This document shows positions 1 through 8,904 of a stretch of 64,000 bases of DNA, piece after piece. Under the pieces are notes generated by a model. It searched no databases. It was not told where the DNA came from and saw only the letters and a list, made by a program, of their open reading frames with translations. Both the position numbers and the translations under genes were made by a program. The stretch is from Pseudomonas sp. UBA4617 (GTDB lineage Bacteria; Pseudomonadota; Gammaproteobacteria; Pseudomonadales; Pseudomonadaceae), in NCBI RefSeq assembly GCF_002386445.1, contig NZ_DGIR01000041.1:20556-84555 (forward strand), written 5' to 3'. Each line of letters opens with the position of its first letter. Position 1 is the first letter of the stretch.

Positions 1-73
1 ACAGGAATAACGCCAGCTTTGGACATTTGAGCAAGACAGCTGGACCGGGCAGGTATTGAAAGCTGCACAAACC

Positions 74-104
74 CTGCAGGAGCGGCTTTAGCCGCGAAGA
101 GGCC
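74..104. repeat. REP-like palindromic element
   Basis: The sequence GGAGCGGCTTTAGCCGCG followed by AAGAGGCC is the short GC-rich palindrome type scattered between genes in P. putida genomes. It lies downstream of the agtD stop. The rest of 1-122 shows no gene. Confidence 0.7.
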
Positions 105-122
105 AGCACAGGCAACATACCT

Positions 123-950
123 TCAGCCAGGCTGCTGGGTCCTCAGCTTCTCGCTGCGCCCGCGCAACCATTCCAGGGTCAGCAGCAGTATCACCGAGAA
201 GGCGATCAACAAGGTGGCCGCCGCCGCAATCGTCGGGCTCAGGTTTTCGCGGATGCCGCTGAACATCTGCCGTGGCAAGGTCGCCTGTTCCGGGCCGGCG
301 AGGAACAGCGTCACCACCACCTCGTCGAACGACGTGGCAAAGGCGAACAAGGCCCCGGAAATGACCCCAGGCGCAATCAGCGGCAGGGTGACCCGGCGGA
401 AGGTCAGCAGCGGCGAGGCACCGAGGCTGGCCGCCGCGCGCACCAGGTTGTAGTTGAAGCCCTGCAAGGTCGCCGACACGGTAATGATGACGAACGGCAC
501 GCCCAGCACCGCATGCACCAGAATCAGCGAAGTGAAGCTGTTGCCCATGCCAAGCGGGGCGAAGAACAGGTAGCTGGCCACACCGATGATCACCACCGGC
601 ACCACCATAGGCGAGATCACCAGTGCCATGACCAGCGACTTGCCCGGGAAATCGCCACGGGTCAGGCCGATCGCCGCCAGGGTACCGAACACCATGGCCA
701 GCACCGTGGCCGCCGGGGCGACGATGATGCTGTTCTTCAAGGCGCGCATCCATTCGGCCGAGCCGAAGAAGTCCTGGTACCAGTGCAGCGAGAAGCCCTG
801 CAACGGGTACACCAGGAAGCTGCCACTGTTGAACGACAGAGGCACGATTACCAGCACCGGCAGAATGAGGAACAGCAGGATCAGACCGCAGAGAATACGC
901 AGGCTGTAGAACCACACCCGCTCCACGGGCGACATGTAAGGGCTCAGCAT
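123..950 (-). CDS. agtD: ABC transporter permease AgtD (GABA/5-aminovalerate uptake)
   Basis: Inner-membrane permease of 275 residues of the PotC/YdcV type (binding-protein-dependent transport, polyamine-like family). It has a TM segment near residues 14-40 and several later TM stretches, and the EAA-type loop appears as a segment around GASPLLTFRRVTLPL. It is the last gene of a four-gene minus-strand operon and starts 11 bases after the agtC stop. A GAGGAG sequence seven bases before the ATG at 950 supports that start over the ATG at 935. Naming follows the P. aeruginosa agtABCD locus, whose neighbours (agtSR, murU-amgK, lptD) are the same. By sequence alone it is a polyamine/GABA-class permease; the substrate is inferred from synteny. 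Confidence 0.85.
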   Translation of the reverse strand: MLSPYMSPVERVWFYSLRILCGLILLFLILPVLVIVPLSFNSGSFLVYPLQGFSLHWYQDFFGSAEWMRALKNSIIVAPAATVLAMVFGTLAAIGLTRGDFPGKSLVMALVISPMVVPVVIIGVASYLFFAPLGMGNSFTSLILVHAVLGVPFVIITVSATLQGFNYNLVRAAASLGASPLLTFRRVTLPLIAPGVISGALFAFATSFDEVVVTLFLAGPEQATLPRQMFSGIRENLSPTIAAAATLLIAFSVILLLTLEWLRGRSEKLRTQQPG

Positions 951-961
951 GACAAGGCTCC

Positions 962-2209
962 TCAGCTCAGGCGCAGGCGGCTGGCGCCGACCAGCCAGCT
1001 ATAGATCAGGTACAACAGCACGGTCGCCAGCAGCAACAGCCCACCCAGCGCGGTGGCCATGCCCCAGTTGATGCTGGTGTTGGTGTAGAAGGCGACGAAG
1101 TAGCTGACCATCTGGTCATTCGGGCTGCCCAGCAACGCCGGGGTGATGTAGTAGCCGATGGCAAGAATGAATACCAGCAGGCAACCCGCGCCAACACCGG
1201 CGTAGGTCTGCGGGAAGTACACCCGCCAGAAGCTGGCGAACGGGTGGCAGCCCAGGGAGATCGCCGCGCGCATGTAGCTGGGCGAAATGCCCTTCATCAC
1301 GCTGTACAGCGGCAGAATCATGAACGGCAGCAGGATGTGCACCATCGAGATGTACACGCCGGTGCGGTTGAACACCAGTTCCAGCGGCTGGTCGATGATG
1401 CCCATCGCCATCAGCGCGCTGTTGATCAGGCCACCGGACTGCAGCAGCACGATCCACGCGGCCACCCGCACCAGGATCGAAGTCCAGAACGGCAGCAGCA
1501 CCAGGATCATCAGCAGGTTGCTCTGCCGGGTCGGCAGGTTGGCCAGCAGGTAGGCCAACGGGTAGGCCAGCACCAGGCAGATGGCAGTGATCACCACCCC
1601 CATCCACAGGGTGCGGGCGAAGATGTCCAGGTAGATGGCCTGGTCAGGGGTGGCCTTGGCCAGCTCGCCAAGGTCGTCGATACGATGGTCGAGCGAGGCC
1701 AGCAGGTAGAACGAGGTCACCGTGCTGGTGTTGCGGCGGATCGCCTGCCAGTAGGCCGGGTCACCCCAACGCTCGTCGAGCGCCTGCAAGGCATCTTTGT
1801 AGGAAGCGGGCTCGCTCTTGAATGGCAGCGCCCGCGCGGTCTTGGCCAACAGGCTGCGGTAGCCGGCCAGCTCCATGTTCAGGCGCTTGGACAAGTCGCC
1901 CAGGGTCTGGTTCTTGCGCGATTCGGCCAAGTCCTGGCTCAGCGCCTTGTACACGTCCTCGCCCGGCAGGCTCTTGCCGTCCCACTGGGTGATGACGCCC
2001 ACCGTACGCGGCAGGCCGCCAACCACTTCCGGGTTGCCCACGCTCTTGTACAGCAGTGCCGCGATCGGCACCAGGAACACCAGCAGGAGAAACAGCGCCA
2101 GCGGCGCGATCAACGCCTGCGCCTTCCAGCGGTTGACCCGCTCGGCGTGCTTGAGGCGCTGCTTGAGACTTGGACCTGCGCCTTCGTTGAGGGGCACTGC
2201 AATGGCCAT
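962..2209 (-). CDS. agtC: ABC transporter permease AgtC (GABA/5-aminovalerate uptake)
   Basis: Inner-membrane permease of the PotB/YdcU class, 415 residues from the chosen start. The N-terminal TM segment is followed by a long periplasmic insertion of about 140 residues, typical of the larger permease in this family, and then five or so TM segments. The permease loop reads around RAAISLGCHPFASFWRVYFP. The reading frame is open to 2260, but the ATG at 2209 is preceded by a GGAG six bases upstream and fits the family. AgtC and AgtD would form the translocation pore, with two copies of AgtA in the cytoplasm. It lies 60 bases after agtB. Confidence 0.85.
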   Translation of the reverse strand: MAIAVPLNEGAGPSLKQRLKHAERVNRWKAQALIAPLALFLLLVFLVPIAALLYKSVGNPEVVGGLPRTVGVITQWDGKSLPGEDVYKALSQDLAESRKNQTLGDLSKRLNMELAGYRSLLAKTARALPFKSEPASYKDALQALDERWGDPAYWQAIRRNTSTVTSFYLLASLDHRIDDLGELAKATPDQAIYLDIFARTLWMGVVITAICLVLAYPLAYLLANLPTRQSNLLMILVLLPFWTSILVRVAAWIVLLQSGGLINSALMAMGIIDQPLELVFNRTGVYISMVHILLPFMILPLYSVMKGISPSYMRAAISLGCHPFASFWRVYFPQTYAGVGAGCLLVFILAIGYYITPALLGSPNDQMVSYFVAFYTNTSINWGMATALGGLLLLATVLLYLIYSWLVGASRLRLS

Positions 2210-2269
2210 GGCGAACTCCGCAATACAGGCTGAAATAGGGGCCGCCATGCGGCCCCACACACCGGGCTG

Positions 2270-3304
2270 TTACTTCTTCGCCGCCCAGGCGTTGAAGCGT
2301 TGCTCCAGTTGCTCGCTGTTGTCGGCCCAGAAGGCCACGTCGATCTGCACCTGGTTGGCAATGTTCTCAGGCGTGGTCGGCATGTCCTTCTTCACCTCGT
2401 CCGACAGCAGGCTCACGGCTTTCGAGTTGGCCGGGCCGTAGGCGATGTTCTCGGAGTAGATCTTCTGCTGCTCCGGCTGCACGCTGAAGGCAATGAACTG
2501 CTTCGCCTGCTCGACGTCCTTGGCCCCTTTCGGGATGGCCCAGGCGTCGAAGTCGTAGATGCCGCCGTTCCACACAACTTTCAGGTTGCTCTCTTTCTGC
2601 ACCGCAGCGATGCGGCCGTTGTAGGCCGAGCTCATGACCACGTCACCCGATGCCAGGTATTGCGGCGGCTGGGCGCCGGCTTCCCACCACTGGATGCTCG
2701 GCTTGAGCTCGTCGAGCTTCTTGAAGGCGCGGTCCACGCCCTCTTTGGTCCCCAGCACCTGGTATACGTCCTTCGGCGCGACACCATCCGCCATCAGGGC
2801 GAACTCCAGGGTGTACTTGGCGCCCTTGCGCAGGCCGCGCTTGCCCGGGAATTTCTTGGTGTCCCAGAAATCCGCCCAGCTGGTGGGTGCGGTCTTCAGC
2901 TTGTCGGCGTTGTAGGCCAGCACCGTGGACCACACGAAAAAGCCCACGCCACAGGGCTGGATGGCGCCTGGCACGTAGTCGGCCTCGTTGCCGAACAGGG
3001 CTGGATCGAGTTCTTCGAACATGCCCTCATCACAGCCGCGGGCCAGTTCTGGCGATTCCACTTCCACCAGGTTCCACGACACACTCTTGGTGTCGACCAT
3101 GGCTTTGACCTTGGCCATCTCGCCGTTGTACTCGCCAGCGACGATCTTGCCCTTGCCGGCCTTCTCCCATGGTTCATAGAACGCCTTGACCTGGGCCGCC
3201 TTGTTGGCACCACCGAAGGACACCACGGTCAGGTCTGCGGCCATGGCCTGGCCAGCGGCGAACAGCCCCAGGGCCAGGGCGGTCAGTTTCAACTGCTTGC
3301 GCAT
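2270..3304 (-). CDS. agtB: Periplasmic solute-binding protein AgtB
   Basis: Periplasmic binding protein of 344 residues, PotD/PotF-like (extracellular solute-binding family 1/13). Residues 1-22 form a clear signal peptide (MRKQLKLTALALGLF, cleavage after AMA). The mature protein opens with ADLTVVSFGG, typical of the polyamine/GABA binding family. The frame extends to 3361, but the ATG at 3304 begins the signal peptide and has GGAGAG upstream. It would capture 4-aminobutyrate or 5-aminovalerate and deliver it to AgtCD. The ligand is inferred from synteny with P. aeruginosa agt, not from visible binding residues. Confidence 0.85.
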   Translation of the reverse strand: MRKQLKLTALALGLFAAGQAMAADLTVVSFGGANKAAQVKAFYEPWEKAGKGKIVAGEYNGEMAKVKAMVDTKSVSWNLVEVESPELARGCDEGMFEELDPALFGNEADYVPGAIQPCGVGFFVWSTVLAYNADKLKTAPTSWADFWDTKKFPGKRGLRKGAKYTLEFALMADGVAPKDVYQVLGTKEGVDRAFKKLDELKPSIQWWEAGAQPPQYLASGDVVMSSAYNGRIAAVQKESNLKVVWNGGIYDFDAWAIPKGAKDVEQAKQFIAFSVQPEQQKIYSENIAYGPANSKAVSLLSDEVKKDMPTTPENIANQVQIDVAFWADNSEQLEQRFNAWAAKK

Positions 3305-3344
3305 TATTATTCTCTCCACAGTACAGGGTTGGTGAAGCAATCCA

Positions 3345-4469
3345 TCAATGGGCTTCGGCAATCGGATCGAGCGCGCGGGCGTGCTCCACCTCCCAGCCCA
3401 GGGGTACTACATCGCCCACGGCCAGGGCCGGGTCGAGCTCGGCAATGGGCTGCTTCACGAAGAAGTCGCCCTTGCCGCAAACTTCCAGGCGCACCCGCAC
3501 GTGGTCGCCCAGGTAGATGAATTCGGCCACTCGCCCCGAGAAGCGGTTCACGCAGCGCTCGCTGTGGCCGTTCAGGCGCACACGCTCCGGGCGGATCGAC
3601 AGGGTCACCGGCTCGCCGGCCTGGCCGACATTCACCGCCAGCGCCTCGACCCGCTCGCCACGCGCCAGCTGCACCTGGCAGCGTTTGCCATCGCTGGCCA
3701 GCAAGGTGCCATTGATGCGGTTGTTCTCACCGATGAAGTTGGCCACGAAGGTGTTGCAGGGCTCTTCGTACAAGGTACGTGGGTCGGCGATCTGCTGGAT
3801 CTCGCCCTGGTGGAACACCGCCACGCGGTCAGACATGGTCAGCGCTTCGCCCTGATCGTGGGTCACGTAGACCACGGTCACGCCCAGGCGCTGGTGGATG
3901 TGCTTGATCTCCATCTGCATGTGCTCACGCAGTTGCTTGTCGAGGGCACCCAGCGGTTCGTCCATCAGCACCAGTTGTGGCTCGAACACCAGGGCACGGG
4001 CCAGGGCCACGCGCTGCTGCTGACCGCCGGACAGCTGGCCCGGGTAGCGCTTGGCGAAGGCGTCAAGCTGGACCATGTTCAGCACGCGCTTGACCCGCTC
4101 GCTGATGTCGGTCTTGCTCAGGTTGCGGACGGTCAGCGGGAACGCCAGGTTCTCGGCCACGGTCATGTGCGGGAACAGCGCGTAGTTCTGGAACACCATG
4201 CCGATGTCGCGCTTGTGCGGCGGCACGTTGTTGATCGAACGCCCGGCCAGCTGGATTTCACCAGCGGTGGGGGTCTCGAAGCCGGCCAGCATCATCAGGC
4301 TGGTGGTCTTGCCCGAGCCGGACGGGCCGAGCAGGGTGAGGAATTCGCCCTTGCGGATATCCAGGTTGAGGTTCTTGACGATCAGCGACTCGCCGTCGTA
4401 GCTCTTCTGCACACCACGGAAGCTGACCAGCGTTTCGCCGGTTGCAGCGTTCGACTTCGCCTCGCTCAT
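3345..4469 (-). CDS. agtA: ABC transporter ATP-binding protein AgtA
   Basis: Cytoplasmic ATPase of 374 residues, PotA-type. Walker A is GPSGSGKTT at residues 48-56, the signature LSGGQQQRVALARAL lies near 145-160, and Walker B is LVLMDEPLGALD. The C-terminal third is a TOBE-type regulatory domain. First gene of the agtABCD operon, 40 bases before agtB. The long upstream region 4470-4764 carries a perfect inverted repeat at 4578-4597, a likely regulator site. Family assignment is certain; substrate specificity is inferred from the conserved agtSR neighbours. Confidence 0.9.
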   Translation of the reverse strand: MSEAKSNAATGETLVSFRGVQKSYDGESLIVKNLNLDIRKGEFLTLLGPSGSGKTTSLMMLAGFETPTAGEIQLAGRSINNVPPHKRDIGMVFQNYALFPHMTVAENLAFPLTVRNLSKTDISERVKRVLNMVQLDAFAKRYPGQLSGGQQQRVALARALVFEPQLVLMDEPLGALDKQLREHMQMEIKHIHQRLGVTVVYVTHDQGEALTMSDRVAVFHQGEIQQIADPRTLYEEPCNTFVANFIGENNRINGTLLASDGKRCQVQLARGERVEALAVNVGQAGEPVTLSIRPERVRLNGHSERCVNRFSGRVAEFIYLGDHVRVRLEVCGKGDFFVKQPIAELDPALAVGDVVPLGWEVEHARALDPIAEAH

Positions 4470-4577
4470 GCCTGCACCTTCTTGTTGGATGACTGCGTAG
4501 GCAAAAGATTAGAGAAGGCGTATGCGCCCGGAAATCGGGGGTGCTGAGAGAATGCCATCATCCGGATGGAAGATTTG

Positions 4578-4597
4578 TTGTAGGGATTCCCCTACAA
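4578..4597. promoter_or_regulatory. Perfect inverted repeat upstream of agtA, candidate AgtR site
   Basis: Two 8-base arms, TTGTAGGG and CCCTACAA, are separated by ATTC. The repeat lies about 110 bases upstream of the agtA start in the only sizeable gap between agtA and agtR. A dyad of this size suits a dimeric NarL/LuxR-type regulator such as the adjacent AgtR. The binding assignment is inference. Confidence 0.5.
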
Positions 4598-4640
4598 GGA
4601 TGGCGGATTTGGAATGCTCACCTCCGCCCTGTGGCGTCGC

Positions 4641-4729
4641 CTGTGGGAGCGGGTTCACCCGCGAAGAGGCCAGCCCGGACAATGCACATGGCAAGCCCGG
4701 CCCTTTCCTGGGTGAACCCGCTCCCACAG
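4641..4729. repeat. Inverted REP pair between agtR and agtA
   Basis: One copy (4641-4671) reads GGGAGCGGGTTCACCCGCG and the other (4699-4729) is its reverse, GGTGAACCCGCTCCC. This is the paired, oppositely oriented arrangement of Pseudomonas REP elements. It lies downstream of agtR and may protect or terminate that transcript. Confidence 0.8.
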
Positions 4730-4764
4730 AGGCCGGTGCCAATTGTGAGAACCCTGTGTCGCAA

Positions 4765-5394
4765 TCAGACCAGCTTGTGCTCCATGGCATACTTCACCAA
4801 CTCTGCCAGCGAGTTCACCTTCAACTTCTGCATCAAGCGCGCCTTGTGCGTGCTGATGGTCTTGCTAGACAGCGCCAGCTGCTGGGCGATGTCGTTGACG
4901 TTGGCGCCCTGGGCCAGGCGCTCGAACACCGAAAATTCGCGCTCCGACAATAGCGTATGCAACGGCCGTGACTCGGTCAGGCCCACTTCGAATACCATGC
5001 GGTCGGCCAGCGCCGGGTCGATATAGCGCCCTCCTGCGGCAACCCGGCGAATGGCGGTCAGCAACAACGCCGGGTCGCTGTCCTTGGTGGCATAGCCCGC
5101 CGCCCCGGCTTTCAGCGCCCGCGCCGCCATCTGCGCCTCATCGTGCATCGACAACATGAGGATCGCCGGTGCGTCATGCATTGCACGGATCCGCGGGATT
5201 GCCTCCAGGCCATTCACGCCAGGCATCGAGATATCCAGCAACACGACTTCGCACGGCGTATGGCGCAGGGTTTCCAGCAGTTGCTCGCCGTTAGCTGCCT
5301 CCCCCGCCACCTGCATGTCCTTGGCCAGGCCAATCAACTGCTTGATGCCCTCGCGGACAATGGTGTGGTCTTCGGCCACCAGCACTCGAATCAC
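4765..5394 (-). CDS. agtR: LuxR/NarL-type response regulator AgtR
   Basis: Response regulator of 209 residues. The receiver domain (1-120) has acidic residues E8 and D9, the phospho-acceptor D54 in VLLDISMPGV, and K104. The C-terminal LuxR/GerE-type helix-turn-helix (about 145-205) includes LSSKTISTHKARLMQKL. It starts 10 bases after the agtS stop, so the pair is co-transcribed. Position next to agtABCD matches P. aeruginosa AgtSR, reported to induce the transporter in response to GABA and 5-aminovalerate. A GacA/UvrY-like regulator is the only alternative by sequence, and the context argues against it. Confidence 0.85.
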   Translation of the reverse strand: MIRVLVAEDHTIVREGIKQLIGLAKDMQVAGEAANGEQLLETLRHTPCEVVLLDISMPGVNGLEAIPRIRAMHDAPAILMLSMHDEAQMAARALKAGAAGYATKDSDPALLLTAIRRVAAGGRYIDPALADRMVFEVGLTESRPLHTLLSEREFSVFERLAQGANVNDIAQQLALSSKTISTHKARLMQKLKVNSLAELVKYAMEHKLV

Positions 5395-5404
5395 GATCGC
5401 TCTC

Positions 5405-7792
5405 CTACTCCAACGGAATGGCCACGCTCAGGCTGGTGCCTTCGCCCGGTTCACTGTCCAGCGCCATGCTGCCGCCCAGCATCAGCACCCGCTCACGTAC
5501 GCCTACCAGGCCGAACGAGGCAGGCCGGGGCTGATCACGGCAAAAACCTTGCCCATCGTCGCTGACGGTCATGCGCAATTGCCCGTGCTCATGCACCAGT
5601 TCGATCTCCACGCTGTGTGCCTGAGCATGACGCATCACATTGGTCAGCGCCTCCTGCAGGATACGAAACAGGCCGGTGGCCTTGGCATCACTCAATGCGG
5701 GCAGATTATCCGGTACTTGTACCAGGCAGGGGATTTGCGTGCGCGTCTCGAAGCGCCGCGCCTGCCACTCGATGGCCGAGGCGATGCCGGCATCGAGGAT
5801 CGGCGGGCGCAAGGCGGTAGCCACGTCGCGCACCAGCTGGAACAGCTGGGCGATCAGGCGCTTCATGCTGTCCAGGCGCTCATTGAGGCCCGGGTCCAGT
5901 TCGGCGAAGGCCAGCTCGCACATCGACACTTCCAGCTTGAGTACGGTCAGCATCTGCCCCAGCTCGTCGTGCACCTCGCGGGCGATGCGGGCCTTTTCCT
6001 CCTCACGCACGCTCTCCAGATGGGCCGACAATTCGCGCAGTTGCTCCTGAGACCTGGCCAACGCCAACTCGGCCCGCTTGCCCTGGCTGATGTCCCATAC
6101 CACCCCGTCCCACACCACCCGGCCATCGGCCAGGCGCCGGGTACTGGCCTTGATGTCGGCCCAGCGCTGTTCACCCTGGCGGGTGACAATACGCCCCTGC
6201 CAGGACCAGTCCTGGTCGCTGGCCAGGGCCAGGTCCTGTACCCGGTGATAATCGGCGCGGTCATCGGGGTGCACCAGGTTGCGCAAGCCCATCTGCGGGT
6301 GCTGGATCTCGCTGGGTGCGTAACCCACCAGCGCCTCGCTGCCCTCGCTGATATAAGGGAACTCGAGGTCGCCCTCGGCCGGGTCGCGCTCCAGGCGGAA
6401 CACCAGCCCCGGCACGTTGCCGGCAATACCCTTGAGCCGCGCCTCGCTTTCACGCAGGGCCGCCAGGGCGCGGTGGCGCTCGGTGACATCGGCAAGGTAG
6501 ACCACCAGATACTCGGAATCACGAAAGCGCAGGAAGCTCAGCGACAGCTCCACCGGCAGCAGGCTTTGGTCGGCCCGCCGGCATCGCGTCTCGAACTGGC
6601 CGACACCGCCTTCCCCGGTGCGCGCCCCCTTCCATAGCTCCAGCCAGCGGTCCATGGTCAGGTTGGGTTCGAAGGTGCTCAATGGCCGCTCCAGCAGCTC
6701 GCCTTCGCCGTACCCCAGCATGCGCTCGGCGGCGTGGTTGGCGTAGCGTACATGACTGTCCCAGTTGACCCAGAGGATGCCCACCGTGCTCTGGTCGATG
6801 GCGAACTGGCTCAGGCGCAGTGCTTCCTCGCGAACCTGCCGCTCTGCCAGGTTCTCCCGCGTGGCCAGCAGGCTGCGCTCCAGCTGGCGCTGCTGTCGGC
6901 GCTGCCACACCAGGGTTGCCAGCGCGCACAACAGCAACATGCAGGACAACAAGGCCAGGTTCTGCCAGAAACCGGTCGACTCGCTCAGGCGTGGGTACTT
7001 CGGTTGCAGCCAACGCTGATGCAGTTGCTCCAGCTGCTTGGCTGGCAGCGCCTGCAGGCCACGCTCAAGCACATCGGCCAGCAGCGGCCAGTCGCGCCTG
7101 GAACCGATGCGTAGCAACTGTGGCAAGCCGATGTCACCCACCACAGCCAACTCGCTGAATTCACTCTCGCGCGACAGGCGGCTGAGCTGGGCTTCATCCA
7201 GCACCGCGAAACTGGCCTGGCCGCCCACTACCAACTGCAACGCTTCGCGCTCGTTGGGCACCCCTTGCAGGTTGAGGTTGTTGTAGTTGGCGCGTAGGTA
7301 GTCCGCCAGCTGGCTGGGCATGCGTACCGCCACACGTTGCTCGGCTTCGAGTTTTTCCAGCTCCACGGCCATGGCCCCGGTGCGAGGCCCGACCACCAGT
7401 TGCGGCACGCGCATGTAGGGGTCGCTGAACAACCACAGGCGCAGGCTGGCGGGGGTCTGGGTCAGGCCCGGGGCAAAATCGATCTCACCCGCCCGCAGGG
7501 CGTGCTCGAGGCTGGCCTGGTCAGCGAAATTGCGCCAGGTCAGGTCCAGGCGCAGCGCCTGTGCCAGGCTGCTGACCAACTCCACATTGGCCCCGTACAA
7601 CTGCTGCAGGCGCCGGTCGAACTGGGCGTAAGGCGCCTGCAGCACCAAGCCGACTCGCAGGCTGCGATGGTTGTCCAGCCATTGCTGTTGCGCAGGCTCC
7701 AGCACCACCGATGGCTGCGCCTCAGGTTGGGCCAACGCCATCAAGGGCAGCCATAGACAGCCGATAACCAACAGGCGACGCACTCGCTTCAT
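5405..7792 (-). CDS. agtS: Sensor histidine kinase AgtS with periplasmic solute-binding domain
   Basis: Membrane sensor kinase of 795 residues. Domain order is signal peptide (1-21), periplasmic SBP_bac_3-like domain (about 40-265, the amino-acid-binding fold), TM helix (275-297), PAS domains (about 325-440 and 450-575), a HisKA_3 dimerisation domain with H608 in REVHDELGQ, and a NarX-type HATPase domain. The HisKA_3 class pairs with LuxR/NarL regulators, matching the adjacent agtR. The solute-binding domain suggests direct sensing of an amino-acid-like ligand, in line with the GABA/5-aminovalerate response known for P. aeruginosa AgtS. Confidence 0.85.
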   Translation of the reverse strand: MKRVRRLLVIGCLWLPLMALAQPEAQPSVVLEPAQQQWLDNHRSLRVGLVLQAPYAQFDRRLQQLYGANVELVSSLAQALRLDLTWRNFADQASLEHALRAGEIDFAPGLTQTPASLRLWLFSDPYMRVPQLVVGPRTGAMAVELEKLEAEQRVAVRMPSQLADYLRANYNNLNLQGVPNEREALQLVVGGQASFAVLDEAQLSRLSRESEFSELAVVGDIGLPQLLRIGSRRDWPLLADVLERGLQALPAKQLEQLHQRWLQPKYPRLSESTGFWQNLALLSCMLLLCALATLVWQRRQQRQLERSLLATRENLAERQVREEALRLSQFAIDQSTVGILWVNWDSHVRYANHAAERMLGYGEGELLERPLSTFEPNLTMDRWLELWKGARTGEGGVGQFETRCRRADQSLLPVELSLSFLRFRDSEYLVVYLADVTERHRALAALRESEARLKGIAGNVPGLVFRLERDPAEGDLEFPYISEGSEALVGYAPSEIQHPQMGLRNLVHPDDRADYHRVQDLALASDQDWSWQGRIVTRQGEQRWADIKASTRRLADGRVVWDGVVWDISQGKRAELALARSQEQLRELSAHLESVREEEKARIAREVHDELGQMLTVLKLEVSMCELAFAELDPGLNERLDSMKRLIAQLFQLVRDVATALRPPILDAGIASAIEWQARRFETRTQIPCLVQVPDNLPALSDAKATGLFRILQEALTNVMRHAQAHSVEIELVHEHGQLRMTVSDDGQGFCRDQPRPASFGLVGVRERVLMLGGSMALDSEPGEGTSLSVAIPLE

Positions 7793-7816
7793 CTACACGC
7801 TCGTCTTGGCAAAGGC

Positions 7817-7833
7817 GGCCATGCGGCATGGCC
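7817..7833. promoter_or_regulatory. Perfect inverted repeat between agtS and the divergent DUF3530 gene
   Basis: GGCCATGC and GCATGGCC are separated by one base in the 95-base divergent spacer. It could be an operator for either gene or a chance GC-rich dyad. No regulator can be named. Confidence 0.3.
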
Positions 7834-7887
7834 GTCACGGGCAAATACTATTAGGCTGCCGGAATCATTCTGGCCTTGGGTTGATTC

Positions 7888-8868
7888 ATGTCCACACTTT
7901 ATCGCACGACGCTGGCAATGTGCTGCCTCGCCTCGTTCCTTCCATTCGGCGCCCTGGCCGCCGATGCCGAACAACCGCCTGCTGCCAGCGAGACACCGGC
8001 TGCCCCAGCCCCGCGCCCGCCATTGCTGGAGCGTAGCCAGGAGGACGCCCAGGCGCTTGCACGGCTGGTGCCAAAGGCCGAGCAACAGACGCTGCAAGGC
8101 GGTGCCGACAGCTTCCTGGCACTGTGGAAACCGGCCAACGACAGCGACCCGCAAGGGGCCGTGATCATCGTGCCCGGGGCTGGCGAAACGGCCGATTGGC
8201 CGAACGCGGTCGGCCCGCTGCGGCAGAAGTTCCCGGATGTCGGCTGGCACAGCCTGAGCATCAGCCTGCCCGACCTGCTCGCCGACAGCCCACAGGCGCG
8301 GGTCGAAGCCAAGCCGGCACCAGAACAGGGCGAAAGCGCTCCAGCCAAGGACCTGCCGGCCGATGCCAACGCCAACGTCGCCCAGGCCACCGCGGCCGAT
8401 GCCGACACGGCAGAAAGCACCGATGCCGAACAGGCCAGCGAGCAAACCGACCCGGCCGATGCCGCGCGCATTTTTGCGCGGCTGGATGCCGCGGTGGCCT
8501 TCGCCCAGCAGCACAACGCCCGCAGCATCGTGTTGATCGGCCATGGCAGCGGCGCGTATTGGGCGGCCCGTTACCTGAGCGAAACGCAGCCACCACAGGT
8601 GCAGAAGCTGGTGATGGTCGCCGCGCAGACACCGGCGCGAGTGGAGCATGACCTGGAAAGCCTGGTACCGACCTTGAGGGTGCCTACTGCCGACATTTAC
8701 TACGCTACCCGCAGCGCTGACCGCAGCGCGGCCGCGCAGCGCCTGCAGGCCAGCAAGCGGCAGAAGGACAGCCAGTACCGGCAGTTGTCGCTGATTGCCA
8801 TGCCCGGGAACAAGGCGGCTGAACAGGAGCAGATGTTCCGCCGGGTGCGGGGGTGGATGAGCCTGTAG
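7888..8868 (+). CDS. DUF3530 family alpha/beta-hydrolase-like exported protein
   Basis: Exported protein of 326 residues. Residues 1-24 are a signal peptide ending in GALA. The mature part begins with a proline/alanine-rich linker and continues with an alpha/beta-hydrolase-like fold. VIIVPGAGETADWPN resembles the oxyanion-loop region. A degenerate nucleophile elbow, LIGHGSGAYWA, lacks the usual G-x-S-x-G spacing. A low-complexity Ala/Asp/Glu-rich insertion lies near residues 140-190. This matches the Pseudomonas DUF3530 family, whose function is unknown. Divergent from agtS and convergent with the DjlA-like gene. Confidence 0.75.
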   Translation: MSTLYRTTLAMCCLASFLPFGALAADAEQPPAASETPAAPAPRPPLLERSQEDAQALARLVPKAEQQTLQGGADSFLALWKPANDSDPQGAVIIVPGAGETADWPNAVGPLRQKFPDVGWHSLSISLPDLLADSPQARVEAKPAPEQGESAPAKDLPADANANVAQATAADADTAESTDAEQASEQTDPADAARIFARLDAAVAFAQQHNARSIVLIGHGSGAYWAARYLSETQPPQVQKLVMVAAQTPARVEHDLESLVPTLRVPTADIYYATRSADRSAAAQRLQASKRQKDSQYRQLSLIAMPGNKAAEQEQMFRRVRGWMSL

Positions 8869-8904
8869 GAGCGGCCGTGTGTCGCTAAAAGGCTGCTCTG
8901 CCCT

